A stretch of 28,269 bases of DNA from NCBI GenBank assembly GCA_026770585.1, contig MU646824.1, positions 164,199 through 192,467 on the forward strand, in the 5' to 3' direction. Each line of letters opens with the position of its first letter. Position 1 is the stretch's first letter. The notes beneath the pieces were generated by a model, which worked only from the letters and a program-made list of their open reading frames with translations, ran no database searches and was not told the origin of the DNA. The translations under genes and the position numbers were made by a program. Source of the DNA: Baffinella frigidus (taxonomy: Eukaryota > Cryptophyceae > Cryptomonadales > Baffinellaceae). Positions 11,001 through 18,907 of this stretch are shown piece after piece.

Positions 11001-14000
11001 GTCGACACCGTCGTCAACCTTTGTCGTTATAACTACTAACATTGCAGTGAGGGCATTGGGAGCAGTTGACGACACCGTCGTCAACTTTTGCGTTGTAACT
11101 TTTGGCGGTGTATCTACCTGAAGGCGACAGGATGGTGACCTTTTGGCGTGATTGGCTTGGCAGTGCCGCGCCTGGTCGAGAAGAGCTTCCCGCTCTCGCG
11201 CCCCTTCCTCTCCCCGGAAGTGTACACCTCCCTCAAGATCTCCCAGGATTACGCCTCGCTCCATCGCCACCTCCCAAGGGTGCAACCCTACACCCTCAAC
11301 CTCAAAACCTACAACCCTACAATCTAAGACTGAAAAACTGCAACCTAAAACCTAACACCCGAGACTCGAAACACGAAACACGAAACCCCAACCTCAAAAC
11401 ACGAAAGCCTAACCCCCAACCCCACAGTCATCAATCGCGATCGAGATGGAGAAGACCACCACCCCTCACTCCTCACCCCTTACGGAGCCCAAAATCCTAA
11501 AGCCTTTTTTTGACCCTGACCCCAAAACCCTAATGCAGTCATCGATCCCGAGAGAGATGGGAGGGGATCTGGACTTTGACTTCGAAAAGTACATCCAATG
11601 GCGCGCCCAAGAAGAAGGTGAGCCATAAACCCAAAAACATGTGAGTTAGGACACCGCATCAACCATGAACCCAAAAAACTGGTAGCCGCAAACCCCAAAC
11701 CTTCGACTCGAACCCGTAGGACCCTAACCCCCCACACCAAACCTGAAGTCCTCAACGCTAAACTATAAAGTCGACATCTTTGAAAAGTATGTTCAATGGC
11801 GCTCCGAGGAGAAAAGTCGTTACATACTCAACCCTGAGCCCTGAACCCTCAACCATGAACCCTGACCCGGAAACCTTCAGCCCTGAACCCTGAACCATCA
11901 ACCCTTACCCATTAACCCTCAGCCCTGAACTATGAACCCTAAGCCCGTCCCTTGGCGCGCAGGGGTCGAGGTGGAGGCGAACCTCTTCCGGGGGTACAAC
12001 CCGAAACCCGAAACCCGAAACCCGAAATCCGAAACCTGAACCCGAATCCCTGAACCCCCAAGCCCGAAACCCAAAACCCGAAACCCCAAAGCCCCACACC
12101 CCAAACCCTAAAGCCCCAAACCCGAAGCTCCAAAGTGTCCCCTCGTGCACCCCCCGGTTCCACTCCTGACGAAATTCAATTTTGGCAGACGAGATCTCAT
12201 CGGCCAGCTATTTCAATTATACAGGTAGCTTGTGGGATGCGATCGCACGTTCCGCGTCGTGGGTCTCAGTCTCAACTGTCATCTCACCTGCAGTTGAGGG
12301 TGGTGGTGGCAGATGTCACCCCCCCCCCCCCCCCCCCCCCNNNNNNNNNNNNNNNNNNNNNNNNNNNNNNNNNNNNNNNNNNNNNNNNNNNNNNNNNNNN
12401 NNNNNNNNNNNNNNNNNNNNNNNNNNNNNNNNNNNNNNNNNNNNNNNNNNNNNNNNNNNNNNNNNNNNNNNNNNNNNNNNNNNNNNNNNNNNNNNNNNNN
12501 NNNNNNNNNNNNNNNNNNNNNNNNNNNNNNNNNNNNNNNNNNNNNNNNNNNNNNNNNNNNNNNNNNNNNNNNNNNNNNNNNNNNNNNNNNNNNNNNNNNN
12601 NNNNNNNNNNNNNNNNNNNNNNNNNNNNNNNNNNNNNNNNNNNNNNNNNNNNNNNNNNNNNNNNNNNNNNNNNNNNNNNNNNNNNNNNNNNNNNNNNNNN
12701 NNNNNNNNNNNNNNNNNNNNNNNNNNNNNNNNNNNNNNNNNNNNNNNNNNNNNNNNNNNNNNNNNNNNNNNNNNNNNNNNNNNNNNNNNNNNNNNNNNNN
12801 NNNNNNNNNNNNNNNNNNNNNNNNNNNNNNNNNNNNNNNNNNNNNNNNNNNNNNNNNNNNNNNNNNNNNNNNNNNNNNNNNNNNNNNNNNNNNNNNNNNN
12901 NNNNNNNNNNNNNNNNNNNNNNNNNNNNNNNNNNNNNNNNNNNNNNNNNNNNNNNNNNNNNNNNNNNNNNNNNNNNNNNNNNNNNNNNNNNNNNNNNNNN
13001 NNNNNNNNNNNNNNNNNNNNNNNNNNNNNNNNNNNNNNNNNNNNNNNNNNNNNNNNNNNNNNNNNNNNNNNNNNNNNNNNNNNNNNNNNNNNNNNNNNNN
13101 NNNNNNNNNNNNNNNNNNNNNNNNNNNNNNNNNNNNNNNNNNNNNNNNNNNNNNNNNNNNNNNNNNNNNNNNNNNNNNNNNNNNNNNNNNNNNNNNNNNN
13201 NNNNNNNNNNNNNNNNNNNNNNNNNNNNNNNNNNNNNNNNNNNNNNNNNNNNNNNNNNNNNNNNNNNNNNNNNNNNNNNNNNNNNNNNNNNNNNNNNNNN
13301 NNNNNNNNNNNNNNNNNNNNNNNNNCCCCCCCCCAAAAAAACTACCACTCTGCCTCTGTGCGCCGCCTGGCTGCGCCGAGATGTGGGTCGAAAGCATTGA
13401 CTGAAAGAACAGTTCTGCCACCACAATGCAGGTGCAGAAGCAAGGAAGCGGAGGGGGGCTCTTTGCCTCCACCGGGTACCTCTCCCGATCTAATATCAAA
13501 ACTGCTTCACTTTGATATTCTGTGCTATCTTAGGGGTGATTTTGTGCTATGTTACAGTTATTTCGAGGCTAAGACGACCAGTACGTGATCAATACCATCC
13601 TTGGAGTCTAGTCACTGGTCTTTGGTTTAATCACCTGTTTGCTATCTTAGCCTGAGGCTTGTGTCACGATGAGAGAGACCTTGAGATAGCACACAGCCAT
13701 ATTGTAAATTCAACGAGTTTCCATATGAAATGCTCACTCGGAAAGAAGACATCCCTTTTCGCAGCTGAAATGGCGTTTGCATTAATCACGGATCAGCATC
13801 TTGCAGCATGACCTCGCACACCTTCTTCCCCCACACCCCCGACGCCTCACACGCCACTGCACACGACCCTATCGGCGTCGCTGCTCAGACGCTGCCTCGG
13901 TGGGGGTTCACACATGGTGTCAGGATTTGTGGGTAGTAATAAAAGTCTCTCTCTCTCTCGCCTCTCTCTGAGGCTCCCCAGACGTTTTCTGGTCACTGGA

Positions 14001-15479
14001 CTCTCTCATCCTGACACGCGCCTCTGGCTAAGATAGCAAAACGGCGATTAAACCCGAACCCCCAACCCCAGGTGGAAGACAAAGCTGCTGGTGGTGGGGC
14101 CGCCGGGCTTTTGCATTTACTTCGACTCCCCCGAGATCTCTGATTCGGTACCCTCTCTCTCTGTGTCGCTCGCTCTCTCTCTCTCTCTCTCGCTTTCTAT
14201 CGAGCGCGCGCGCGCGCGCGCTCTCTCTCTACATCTCTCGCTATCTCTCTCTCTCTCTCTCTCTCTCGCTCGCTCTCTTTCTCACGCTACGTCAACTCCA
14301 CCGAGATCTCTGACGCTTTACAGGCCTGCCTCGGGACAGCCACTTGCCTTCGGGAATTAGTCCAACGTTGATTCTCACCCGAGAAGTGACCACAGTTCGC
14401 TTGACGCATGGGGCAATGCGACAGAACCCTGAACCCTGCACCCTACGATGCGGCAGAACCGGGCCGCGGCAGTGATACGGCTGGATGGAGCGAGCGTCGA
14501 GACGGATGCGCCCGATGAGGATTTGGAAGGCCAGCCTCTCTTGCTCAAGCTCGTGAGACCCGCAACCCTCAACACTCAACCCTACACCCTAAACACAACC
14601 CCTGCACTCGCGTCTCACACGCCCACTAGCTCTGCCTCACTCGGGCTGACTCACCAAACGATTCTCAAGTTGACAGTACATGTGTGCGGTGCACCCCTCC
14701 CGCCATTGGGGCGGAACAGAGTCCCAGCGCACCAAATTGGTGGGCCCGAATAGACTGAGACCGAGCGGCGGTGATCCGGCTGGATTCTGGCGGAAGGGCT
14801 CCGCTCAGGCGCTAGATATAGTGGACGTGACTACGTGTAAAGTCACTCCGGTCATCCTACACGGGGTAGTATCCCCAGATGGATGGAGCGAGCGTCGAGA
14901 CCGAAGCGCCCGAGGAAGATGTGCAGGGTAATGCGAAAAGCTCACGCCAGCGGACCCCTTAGCCTACGGTAGGAACCCCCCCTCCTTCTACGACGTTTAA
15001 GACCAAAGGGTCTTTAAAAGTCGTAGGAGGGACTCGTACCGTAGGCAATCCGTAGGCTTTAAGTACCTCGCTGGCGTTAGCTTTTTGCATGCAGGGGCAG
15101 GAAGCTTAAGCTCGTGAAACTACGCCCGAAACCTTGATCTGTGACCCCCTGATTAGTGAACCCTGAACCCTGAACACTAAACCATAAACCCTAAACCCCT
15201 CACCCAGAAATCTCAACCATAAACCCTCAACCCTTAACCCTGAATTCTGAACCCTACACCATAAACCCTAAACCCTAAACCCTACACCCGAAACCCGAAA
15301 CCCTAAACCCTGAACCCCAACGGCAGGTAACTGACACGAAGACATTTCGATTCGGGCTGGATTCTCGGTCGGAGCAACTGGAGTGGGTGCAGGCGCTCCG
15401 GAATGCGATACACGTCGCCAACCGCCTCGAGCTGTCTCCAGAAGACCAAGCAGAACGCATCCGGATCCGTGTGAACTAA
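5051..15479 (+). CDS. Sec14-like protein: CRAL-TRIO domain plus C-terminal PH domain
   Basis: Probable lipid-binding or lipid-transfer protein at membranes. Exons: 5051-5354, 5446-5519, 5681-5785, 8257-8316, 9468-9542, 10481-10559, 11164-11279, 11539-11617, 11963-11993, 12189-12224, 14072-14147, 14457-14552, 15327-15479 (TAA); every junction is GT-AG and the phases agree, about 427 aa. The N-terminus (1-90) is a Ser/Pro-rich linker. Residues about 102-160 match a CRAL-TRIO N-terminal helix region (EVMGFLRSN, then MAKDKLKSTE, then W). The lipid-binding part shows HFPYTTAHN, VPRLVEKSFPL, PFLSPEVYTSLKI and the LP-x-x-x-IPREMGGDLD ending typical of Sec14 folds. The PH domain runs from VEANLFRGRDLIGQL through YRWKTKLLVV, CIYFDSPE and AAVIRLDG to FRFGLDSRSEQLEWVQALR, with the conserved C-terminal Trp. 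The start has a good context (AAAGATGG). One CRAL-TRIO segment after CIILLE seems short, so a phase 0-0 exon between 5786 and 8256 may be missing. Confidence 0.75.
5794..5906 (-). repeat. 120-bp dispersed element, copy 2
   Basis: Near full-length reverse copy. It starts with CTCACCAATTTGGCGAGCCC, continues through CGCTCCAAAGTTGACGG and CACGTCAACTTG, and ends with CCAACCCGAGCGAGGC. It begins eight bases after the donor of exon 3 of the CRAL-TRIO/PH gene. Confidence 0.75.
6175..6300 (+). repeat. 120-bp dispersed element, copy 3
   Basis: Forward copy (GGCTCAGTTGGGTTGACGG, TTCAAGTTGACGTTCTGGG, ACCAAATTGGTCAGCCC). It lies about 270 bp from copy 2 in opposite orientation, so the two could form a long hairpin in the intron RNA. 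Confidence 0.75.
6434..6512. mobile_element. 79-bp foldback with 21-bp inverted ends
   Basis: The left arm ACCCGGGAAACACGTCAAAAG and right arm CTTTTGGCGTGTTTCCCGGGT match at 20 of 21 positions in reverse complement. The loop is pure TA-rich sequence (TATATATG repeats). Either a tiny MITE or an intronic hairpin. Confidence 0.75.
6893..6990 (+). repeat. (CAGT)n microsatellite
   Basis: Uninterrupted, then slightly degenerate, CAGT tetranucleotide repeats inside the third intron of the CRAL-TRIO/PH gene. Confidence 0.85.
7509..7571. mobile_element. TTTGCTATCTTAG-ended short element
   Basis: The left end TTTGCTATCTTAG and right end CCAAGATAGCAAA form a terminal inverted repeat around a core of about 40 bp. 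Related ends occur at 13522-13580, 13637-13695, 14027-14041, 20132-20190 and 22256-22331. It looks like a very short non-autonomous DNA element. Confidence 0.7.
7672..7722 (+). pseudogene. Diverged copy of exon 3's end with its donor site
   Basis: The stretch GATGGTCCACGGATCC then TTGCTCGAGGTACC resembles the end of the exon at 5681-5785 (GACGGCTGTATCATCC then TCCTCGAGGTGTA), including the splice donor. Translated in one frame it gives DRDGPRIL, like the parent's PDGCIIL. An acceptor (TTGCAG) precedes it, so a real alternative exon cannot be excluded, but the phases (0 to 1, or 1 to 0) do not fit between its neighbours. Confidence 0.4.
8317..8440 (+). repeat. CT microsatellite with a copied donor
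   Basis: Follows the exon at 8257-8316. Pyrimidine-rich (CTCTCTCTC) sequence ends in ACACAGGTGCCCTCTTG, which repeats the exon's own donor CCAGGTGCCCTCC about 85 bp downstream. Confidence 0.6.
8441..8557 (+). repeat. 120-bp dispersed element, copy 4
   Basis: Full forward copy: AGCTCTGCCTTAGTCGGGTT, GTAAGTTGACATGCTGG, CCGTCAACTTTGGAGCGGG, CCACCAAATTGGTGAGCCC. Its sharp 5' border at AGCTCTGCC helps define the family. Confidence 0.8.
8558..9252 (+). other. Intron remainder with no recognised exon
   Basis: Unique-looking sequence with a short telomere-like patch (about 9186-9240). The section about 8727-8850 (GAAGAGGCATTCCGAGTTGG, then AAGTGGACCTCGC) is related to 26282-26370 in the fourth gene, so it is another dispersed repeat. 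Confidence 0.5.
9253..9320 (+). pseudogene. Acceptor-side partial copy of exon 5
   Basis: CCGCAG then TTGAGCGGTTTCGGCAGG and TTGGTGGCATGCCAGCCGCG mirrors the start of the real exon at 9468 (TTGAACGGAGTC.. TTGGTGGCATGCCAACCACG), including the acceptor. The copy lacks the 3' half of the exon and any nearby donor, so it is taken as a duplicated fragment upstream of the intact exon. Confidence 0.55.
9555..9641 (-). repeat. 120-bp dispersed element, copy 5 (partial)
   Basis: Diverged reverse copy with GTACACCCACCATGCCAACTT and AGGCCCGAGTGAGGCCGAG. It lies just after the exon at 9468-9542. Confidence 0.5.
9645..9735 (-). repeat. Inverted single copy of the 16.7-18.4 kb array unit
   Basis: In reverse complement this reads TCCTTTAGG, AATTTCGCCCAACATAGCCC, CGACACGCCCTTTCGTAGAA and GATCTGCAGAAAAAGCATTT, the same order of blocks as the tandem units around 17.2-18.2 kb. 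It shows that the array unit is also dispersed. Confidence 0.7.
9736..9950 (+). pseudogene. Two donor-side partial copies of exon 5
   Basis: At 9741-9796 (CAGCCGCGCAAGGGGGCTTC, then ACGACGTTCCGGTTTGCCGA, then TGTGGTAC) and again at 9908-9945 (GATGACGTTCCAATTTCGTG, then ACGAGATGCC) the second half of the exon at 9468-9542 is repeated. The first copy keeps a GT donor; the second has lost it. Both still translate to a TxFRF- or TFQF-like strand. Confidence 0.55.
9957..10155 (+). repeat. CT/CG-rich microsatellite
   Basis: Long pyrimidine-rich run of TCTC, CGCG and CTCTCG words with one ACACAC patch, inside the intron before the exon at 10481. The several open frames across it are repeat artefacts. 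Confidence 0.8.
10205..10478 (+). repeat. Telomere-like array ending at an acceptor
   Basis: CCCGAAA, CCCTAAA, CCCTGAA and CCTGGCAA repeats run directly into the acceptor of the exon at 10481, so the C-rich strand could double as its polypyrimidine tract. Confidence 0.75.
10738..10778 (+). pseudogene. Copied donor edge of exon 6
   Basis: ACCCACATCTGCGGTGGTGC repeats the end of the exon at 10481-10559 plus its donor (ACCCACATCTGCGGAGGTAC). The preceding CATAGCCTG also parallels the exon's CATAACAAC. Confidence 0.65.
10815..10930 (+). repeat. 120-bp dispersed element, copy 6
   Basis: Forward copy starting TAGCTCTGCCTCACTCGACT, with CAAGTTGACATGCCGGGTGT and CCGTCAACTTGGGCGCG. Its 3' part is altered (GTTGACGGATTTGTTGGCCC, then a GCCCGGG palindrome). 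Confidence 0.75.
10995..11100 (+). repeat. Two-copy GACACCGTCGTCAAC repeat
   Basis: The word GACACCGTCGTCAAC followed by a TTxGxGTTxTAACT tail occurs at about 11003-11036 and again at about 11069-11100, about 66 bp apart, in the intron before the exon at 11164. Confidence 0.6.
11280..11538 (+). repeat. Telomere-like intron with an acceptor-side exon copy
   Basis: CCCTACA, CCTAAAA and CGAAACA repeats fill the intron. At about 11424-11455, CACAGTCATCAATCGCGATC then GAGATGGAGAAG repeats the acceptor and start of the next exon (GCAGTCATCGATCCCGAGAG then AGATGGGAGG). Confidence 0.65.
11618..11962 (+). repeat. Telomere-like intron with a donor-side exon copy
   Basis: Degenerate CCCTGAA/CCCAAAA repeats. 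At about 11769-11821, TCGACATCTTTGAAAAGTAT then GTTCAATGGCGCTCCGAGGA copies the end of the exon at 11539-11617 (FEKYIQWRAQEE in the exon, FEKYVQWRSEEK in the copy). The copied donor region reads GTCGTT instead of GTGAGC. Confidence 0.75.
11994..12188 (+). repeat. CCCGAAA-rich intron
   Basis: Starts GTACAACCCGAAACCCGAAA and stays in CCCGAAA/CCCCAAA repeats to about 12133. The acceptor TTGGCAG at 12188 precedes the 36-nt exon coding RDLIGQLFQLY. Confidence 0.7.
12341..13325. other. Assembly gap (985 N)
   Basis: Run of N flanked by poly-C on both sides. The bordering C runs are probably a sequencing or assembly failure at a homopolymer. The exon phases on either side (12224 ends with AG, 14072 starts with G, rebuilding Arg) allow the gap to sit entirely within one intron. 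Confidence 0.95.
13326..14071. other. Intron remainder with TTTGCTATCTTAG element ends
   Basis: Holds GTGCTATCTTAGGGGTG (about 13522), GTTTGCTATCTTAGCCTGAG to GAGATAGCACACAG (13637-13695) and CTAAGATAGCAAAACGGCG (14027-14045). The ends at 13637 and 14041 could delimit a composite element of about 400 bp. A short CT run lies at 13950-13972. No exon was recognised. Confidence 0.5.
14148..14456 (+). repeat. CT/CG microsatellite intron with a donor-side exon copy
   Basis: A CTCTCT/GCGCGC run fills 14150-14285. Just after it, TACGTCAACTCCACCGAGAT then CTCTGACGC copies the end of the exon at 14072-14147 (TACTTCGACTCCCCCGAGAT then CTCTGATTC). The peptide ends match (NSTEISD in the copy, DSPEISD in the exon). 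Confidence 0.75.
14628..14758 (+). repeat. 120-bp dispersed element, copy 7
   Basis: Forward copy (AGCTCTGCCTCACTCGGGCT, CTCAAGTTGACAGTACATGT, CACCAAATTGGTGGGCCCGA). It lies between the exon at 14457-14552 and that exon's degenerate copy. Confidence 0.75.
14766..15118 (+). pseudogene. Whole-exon copy broken by a foldback insertion
   Basis: Segments at 14766-14795 (GCGGCGGTGATCCGGCTGGA), 14877-14926 (GATGGATGGAGCGAGCGTCG, then CGCCCGAGGAAGATGTGCAG) and 15091-15118 (GGGGCAGGAAGCTTAAGCTC) together repeat the PH-domain exon at 14457-14552. The copy carries an in-frame TAA and is interrupted by extra sequence and by the foldback at 14932-15089, so it cannot be a functional alternative exon. Confidence 0.7.
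14932..15089. mobile_element. 158-bp foldback element
   Basis: The ends TGCGAAAAGCTCACGCCAGC and CGCTGGCGTTAGCTTTTTGC pair in reverse complement with few mismatches. Inner arms (CCTACGGTAGGA / CGTACCGTAGG) and a CTTCTACGACGTTTAAGACC hairpin extend the fold. GCAGG on both flanks is a candidate 5-bp target duplication, and the insertion splits a duplicated exon. Confidence 0.75.
15145..15320 (+). repeat. Telomere-like array before the last exon
   Basis: CCCTGAA, CCCTAAA and CCCGAAA repeats end shortly before the acceptor CGGCAG of the final exon (15327) of the CRAL-TRIO/PH gene. Confidence 0.75.
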
Positions 15480-16173
15480 GCGCGTCATGATTGTGGGAAT
15501 TGAACATACCGGGGTGAGGCGGGGGTTAATATATTTGGGGGTGAGGCGGGGGTTAATACATTTGTTAAACACGACTGCGACGCGGCGGAAGGCAAGTCAG
15601 AGCGACAAAGGCTGTGCGAGGTTGTTCGAGGCATTCGCAACCTTGAGCAACCCTCGCTCTGCGGGGCCACCCCTGCCACATAATGTCTCGTCGACCTTTG
15701 GGTTCTCATCCCTGGCGGCTCTTTTTGTGAAACAGCCACCTTCAATTAATATACGGCGCAAAACACACGCCCAGCGAAAACTGTCCTAGCCACCCAGCCC
15801 GCAGGGTTGGAGCAAGTCGAGGATTTTTTATCTCCGATTCCTTCGGGAATTGGAGCCGTTGAAGCCGAATTCCGGCTTGTCTCCCGAAGGAATCGGAAAT
15901 CAAACACCATCGATTTGTTCCAAACCTGAGAGCTGTCGGAGGAAAACCCTGTATTCATATCATGGTAGCATCAGAGAGCCTCGCAAGTTCAACACGCCGG
16001 CACAGCATCGCAACGAGCTCTGCGGAAAAGAAATAGTTCTGAAATCAAGGACCGCTCCCTCTCTCATCCCTGCTGCAAGAAACGTATCCCCAGATCTGCA
16101 GATCCTGGAAGTACCGTGAGGCTCGGGCGATCTACGACACATGGACGTTGACCACGAGGGCGTGGACCAGCCA
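15480..16173. other. Intergenic spacer with an inverted repeat
   Basis: A two-copy tandem GGGTGAGGCGGGGGTTAATA lies at about 15510-15565, just after the stop codon. A long imperfect inverted repeat occupies about 15804-15926; its best arms are CCGATTCCTTCGGGA (15834) and TCCCGAAGGAATCGG (15882-15896). No gene was recognised. Confidence 0.5.
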
Positions 16174-16340
16174 TCACTCCTGGAGAGAGTGCATATTTTC
16201 GTAGTGGCTCGTCAGGTATCCGGACCGCGCGAAGGCCATGCCGCAGGTTGTGCAGGGTGTGGTAGGGGCGGTCGCCGGTATGGGTTCGGATGTGTGTCGT
16301 CAGGTTGCCGGACGCAATGCCACAGCACCACATCCGTTCG
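16174..16340 (-). pseudogene. C2H2 zinc-finger fragment (broken)
   Basis: On the reverse strand one perfect finger is visible: CTTCGMAFARSGYLTSHYEN then MH, which has the C-x2-C-x12-H-x4-H spacing, followed by SLQE and a TGA stop at 16174-16176. Upstream lies a second finger remnant (SGNLTTHIRTHTGDRPY) with the canonical TG-x-RPY linker, but the two are one base out of frame, and the remnant lacks about three residues between its Cys and first His. The fragment therefore reads as the C-terminus of a nucleic-acid-binding zinc-finger gene with a frameshift. A sequencing error at this point is the alternative. Confidence 0.6.
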
Positions 16341-16429
16341 CTACTTCGCCAGGGGGCTCTTCCCTTCGCGAGATGAGCCGATGACTTGTGCCCCTGATGC
16401 AGTTGACCTGGCTTTGACGATCACGAAAA

Positions 16430-16690
16430 TAACGAGCTGGGAATTTCATGATCATGAGTATGAGTGAGAATCACGAGCTGGAAATTTTCATGATCATGAG
16501 TATGAGTAGCTCATTTCATGAATTTTGCGCATGAACTCGGCTGTTTTCAAGAGGATTTCATGAAAATAAACTCAATCACAAAATCGAGCTTCATGATTGT
16601 TTCGTGATTTTTTAATCATGGGGGCAAATTTTGGTGATTATGATTATGATCACGTAATCACGAAGGTTTTCCTGGTGAAATTCGGGGTTG
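16430..16690. repeat. ATCATGA / TCACGA-rich palindromic stretch
   Basis: Many overlapping copies of TCATGA, CATGATCATGAGTATGAGT and AATCACGA. The unit AAxTTTCATGATCATGAGTA occurs twice within about 55 bp. No ORF of interest. Confidence 0.65.
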
Positions 16691-16712
16691 GTTCATGAGT
16701 AGATTTCCTGAT

Positions 16713-18345
16713 CGTCCTTTAGGTCCTTTAGGTTCTTCGAGCTCCCAACATAGGCGGACACCGGAACTTATCCTGCAGAATCTTCGAGCTCCCAACATAG
16801 GCGGACAACGGAACTTATCCTGCAGAAAGGCCATGCTTCCTTTCGGATCACATCAGGCCATGGTGTCCTATGGTTGGAGTATAAAAGCTCCAGCCCCGGA
16901 ACCTTTTTAGGTCCTTTAGGTTCTTTTAACTCCCAACATAGGCGGACACCGGAACGTATCCTGCAGAAAGGCCGTGCTTCCTTTCGGATCACATCAGGCC
17001 CCCCGTTGCAGAAGGATCGCGGCAGAACCGGCTAAAGGGTATCCTCATCGGGCGTTTGAGTTAGACCAAAGAGGTACATTCTCGCACACACTCTCAGGAT
17101 AAGGCAAGTCGGCTGACGGCCCATATGGCATCCCATCGTTGGGCTCATAGGAGCTCCAACCACGGATACCTCAGATGTCAAACCAAACGCATGTAGAAGT
17201 TTTCCCCAATGTACGGAAGACAGCGATCCTTTAGGTCCTTTAGGTTTTGATTTCTCCCAACATATGCCAACGACACGCCCTTCCGTAGAAAGGACTGCAG
17301 AGAAAGCATTTCTGCTTTCGGATCGCGTTTAGCTTTCCAGTGCAGAGGCTCGTGAAAAAAGGATACGTGGGTGGTTCTATTGGGGTGGGTGAAGGTATGC
17401 GACACCGATCCCATGCTCACTTACACGCACCGAACCCAAGTCAGCCTCCTTGAAAGCTCATGGTATCCCATGATTGAAGTTTAAGAGCTTCAATCACGAA
17501 TACCTCACAAGGTGAGAGGGATCGTGTGGGGATATGAGGCGAATTCAGTTAGACACCCAAGAGAAATGTAGCCCGGTCGAGTTGCTTTACATAAATGTTG
17601 TAAGGCAGCTCGACCCCTAAAAGCCAGCCAAAGGGAGAGAGAAAGGTGAATGTGTAGGGGTTTTCCCCAGGCTGTAAATAATGTAGCTGTGCAAGGTCCT
17701 TCAGGTCCTTTAGGTCAAGATGATCCTTTAGGTCCTTTAGGTTTTGATTTCTCCCAACATGGCCCAACGACACGCCTTTCCGTAGAGAAGATCTGCAGAA
17801 AAAGAATTTTTGCTTTCGGATCGCGTTTAGCTCTCCAGTGCAGAGGCTCGTGAGCGAGAGAGTCCTTTAGGTCCTTTAGGTTCTTCGAGCTCCCAACATA
17901 GGCCTTTAGGTCCTTTAGGTTTTGATTTCGCCCAACATATGCCAACGACACGCCCTTCCGTAGAAAGGACTGCAGAGAAAGCATTTTTGCTTTCGGATCG
18001 CATTTAGCTCTCCAGTGCAGAGGCTCGTGAAGAGGGGATACAGGGTGAGTTCTTTGTGGGGTGTTTAGGTCCTTTAGGTTTTAATTTCTCCCAACATATG
18101 CCAACGACACGCCCTTCCGTAGAAAGGACTGCAGAGAAAGCATTTTTGCTTTCGGATCGCATTTAGCTCTCCAGTGCAGAGGCTCGTGAAGAGGGGATAC
18201 AGGGTGAGTTCTTTATGGGGTGTTTGAGTTAGACCAAAAAGGCACAGTCTCGCACACACACCGAACCCCAAGTCAGCCTTTAAGAGGCTCATGGTATCCC
18301 ATGGTTGGAGTATGAGAGCTCCAGCCACGGATACCCCAGATGAAA
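16713..18345 (+). repeat. Complex tandem array (CCTTTAGGT/CCCAACATA units)
   Basis: Units start with tandem GGTCCTTTAGGT words, followed by CTCCCAACATAxGCC, a block of either CGACACGCCCTTCCGTAGAA or GGACACCGGAACTTATCCTG, then CTGCAGA, TTTCGGATC and a CCAGTGCAGAGGCTCGTGAA tail. Unit starts are near 16715, 16785, 16905, 17229, 17700, 17865 and 18065. Longer flanks (GAGTTAGACCAAA, CTCGCACACAC, CATGGTATCCCATGxTTG) recur at about 17055, 17450 and 18225. The DLKDLKD-like open frames on the reverse strand come from the CCTTTAGGT repeat and are not taken as genes. Confidence 0.75.
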
Positions 18346-18801
18346 CACGATTCCAAAAGGCGAGATGGGTTGTGGGGGGGTGTGAGGTGAGATCAGACAG
18401 GCACCAATGATGAATGAATAGAAAGGTCAGACAGAGAGGGGATTTGTAGAGGATTTCCCCCAATGTACAGCCAGGTTAAGTTCAGCCAAGTGTCATAAAG
18501 ACGACAACATGAAAGGAGATGAATGTGGTATTGTTGGGATTAACGTACGGAAGTCAGCGAAATTCAGGGCAATCCAAGCGTCAGGCGGACACCTTGTGCT
18601 TTGGTGCTTTGGTGCTTTGTATTACACTCACATCGAAGACCACATCCGCCTCACTCGTGAGGGGACGGACACAATCTACGGATGAGCTCCCCGGAACAAC
18701 CCATAGGCGTCGAACCGAGTCCCCTTTTCGCACCGATCCACCTTATATCTACGTCGTTGATGGCCTTGTTCTTGTTCTGTAGCGAGCTCGGTCTTTGCTA
18801 C
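18346..18801. other. Spacer before the SET gene
   Basis: No exon or clear repeat was recognised, apart from a short GGTGCTTTG triplication at about 18600-18618. Confidence 0.4.
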
Positions 18802-18850
18802 GTGGTGCGGTTCTGGTCAAAACGCTAAAAAAATCTTGCTGATCACGTGG
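18802..18850 (+). promoter_or_regulatory. Shared upstream block, copy 1
   Basis: GGTTCTGGTCAAAACGC, an A run and then CACGTGG (E/G-box-like) lie about 60-100 bp upstream of the SET gene start. The same arrangement occurs at 24448-24500, upstream of the leader/methyltransferase gene. A promoter role is inferred from conservation and position. Confidence 0.5.
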
Positions 18851-18907
18851 CTGGGCGGAAGCCGGGAACGATTGTCCGTCAGGCTCTCTCTCCTTCTATC
18901 CATCGCC

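Noticed and set aside
11963-12224. DEP-like domain (LFRGRDLIGQLF)
   Set aside because: Joined in phase to the exon at 14072, these residues read better as the first strands of the PH domain.
12135-13588. Open frames of 360-468 codons over the gap
   Set aside because: They are open only because N is read as any residue.
17178-17984. Leucine/lysine-rich repeat protein (NLKDLKD) on the - strand
   Set aside because: The motif is the translation of the tandem CCTTTAGGT repeat; frames are broken between units and no domain is present.
16713-18345. CRISPR array
   Set aside because: Units vary in length and order, have no constant spacer size, and the host is eukaryotic.
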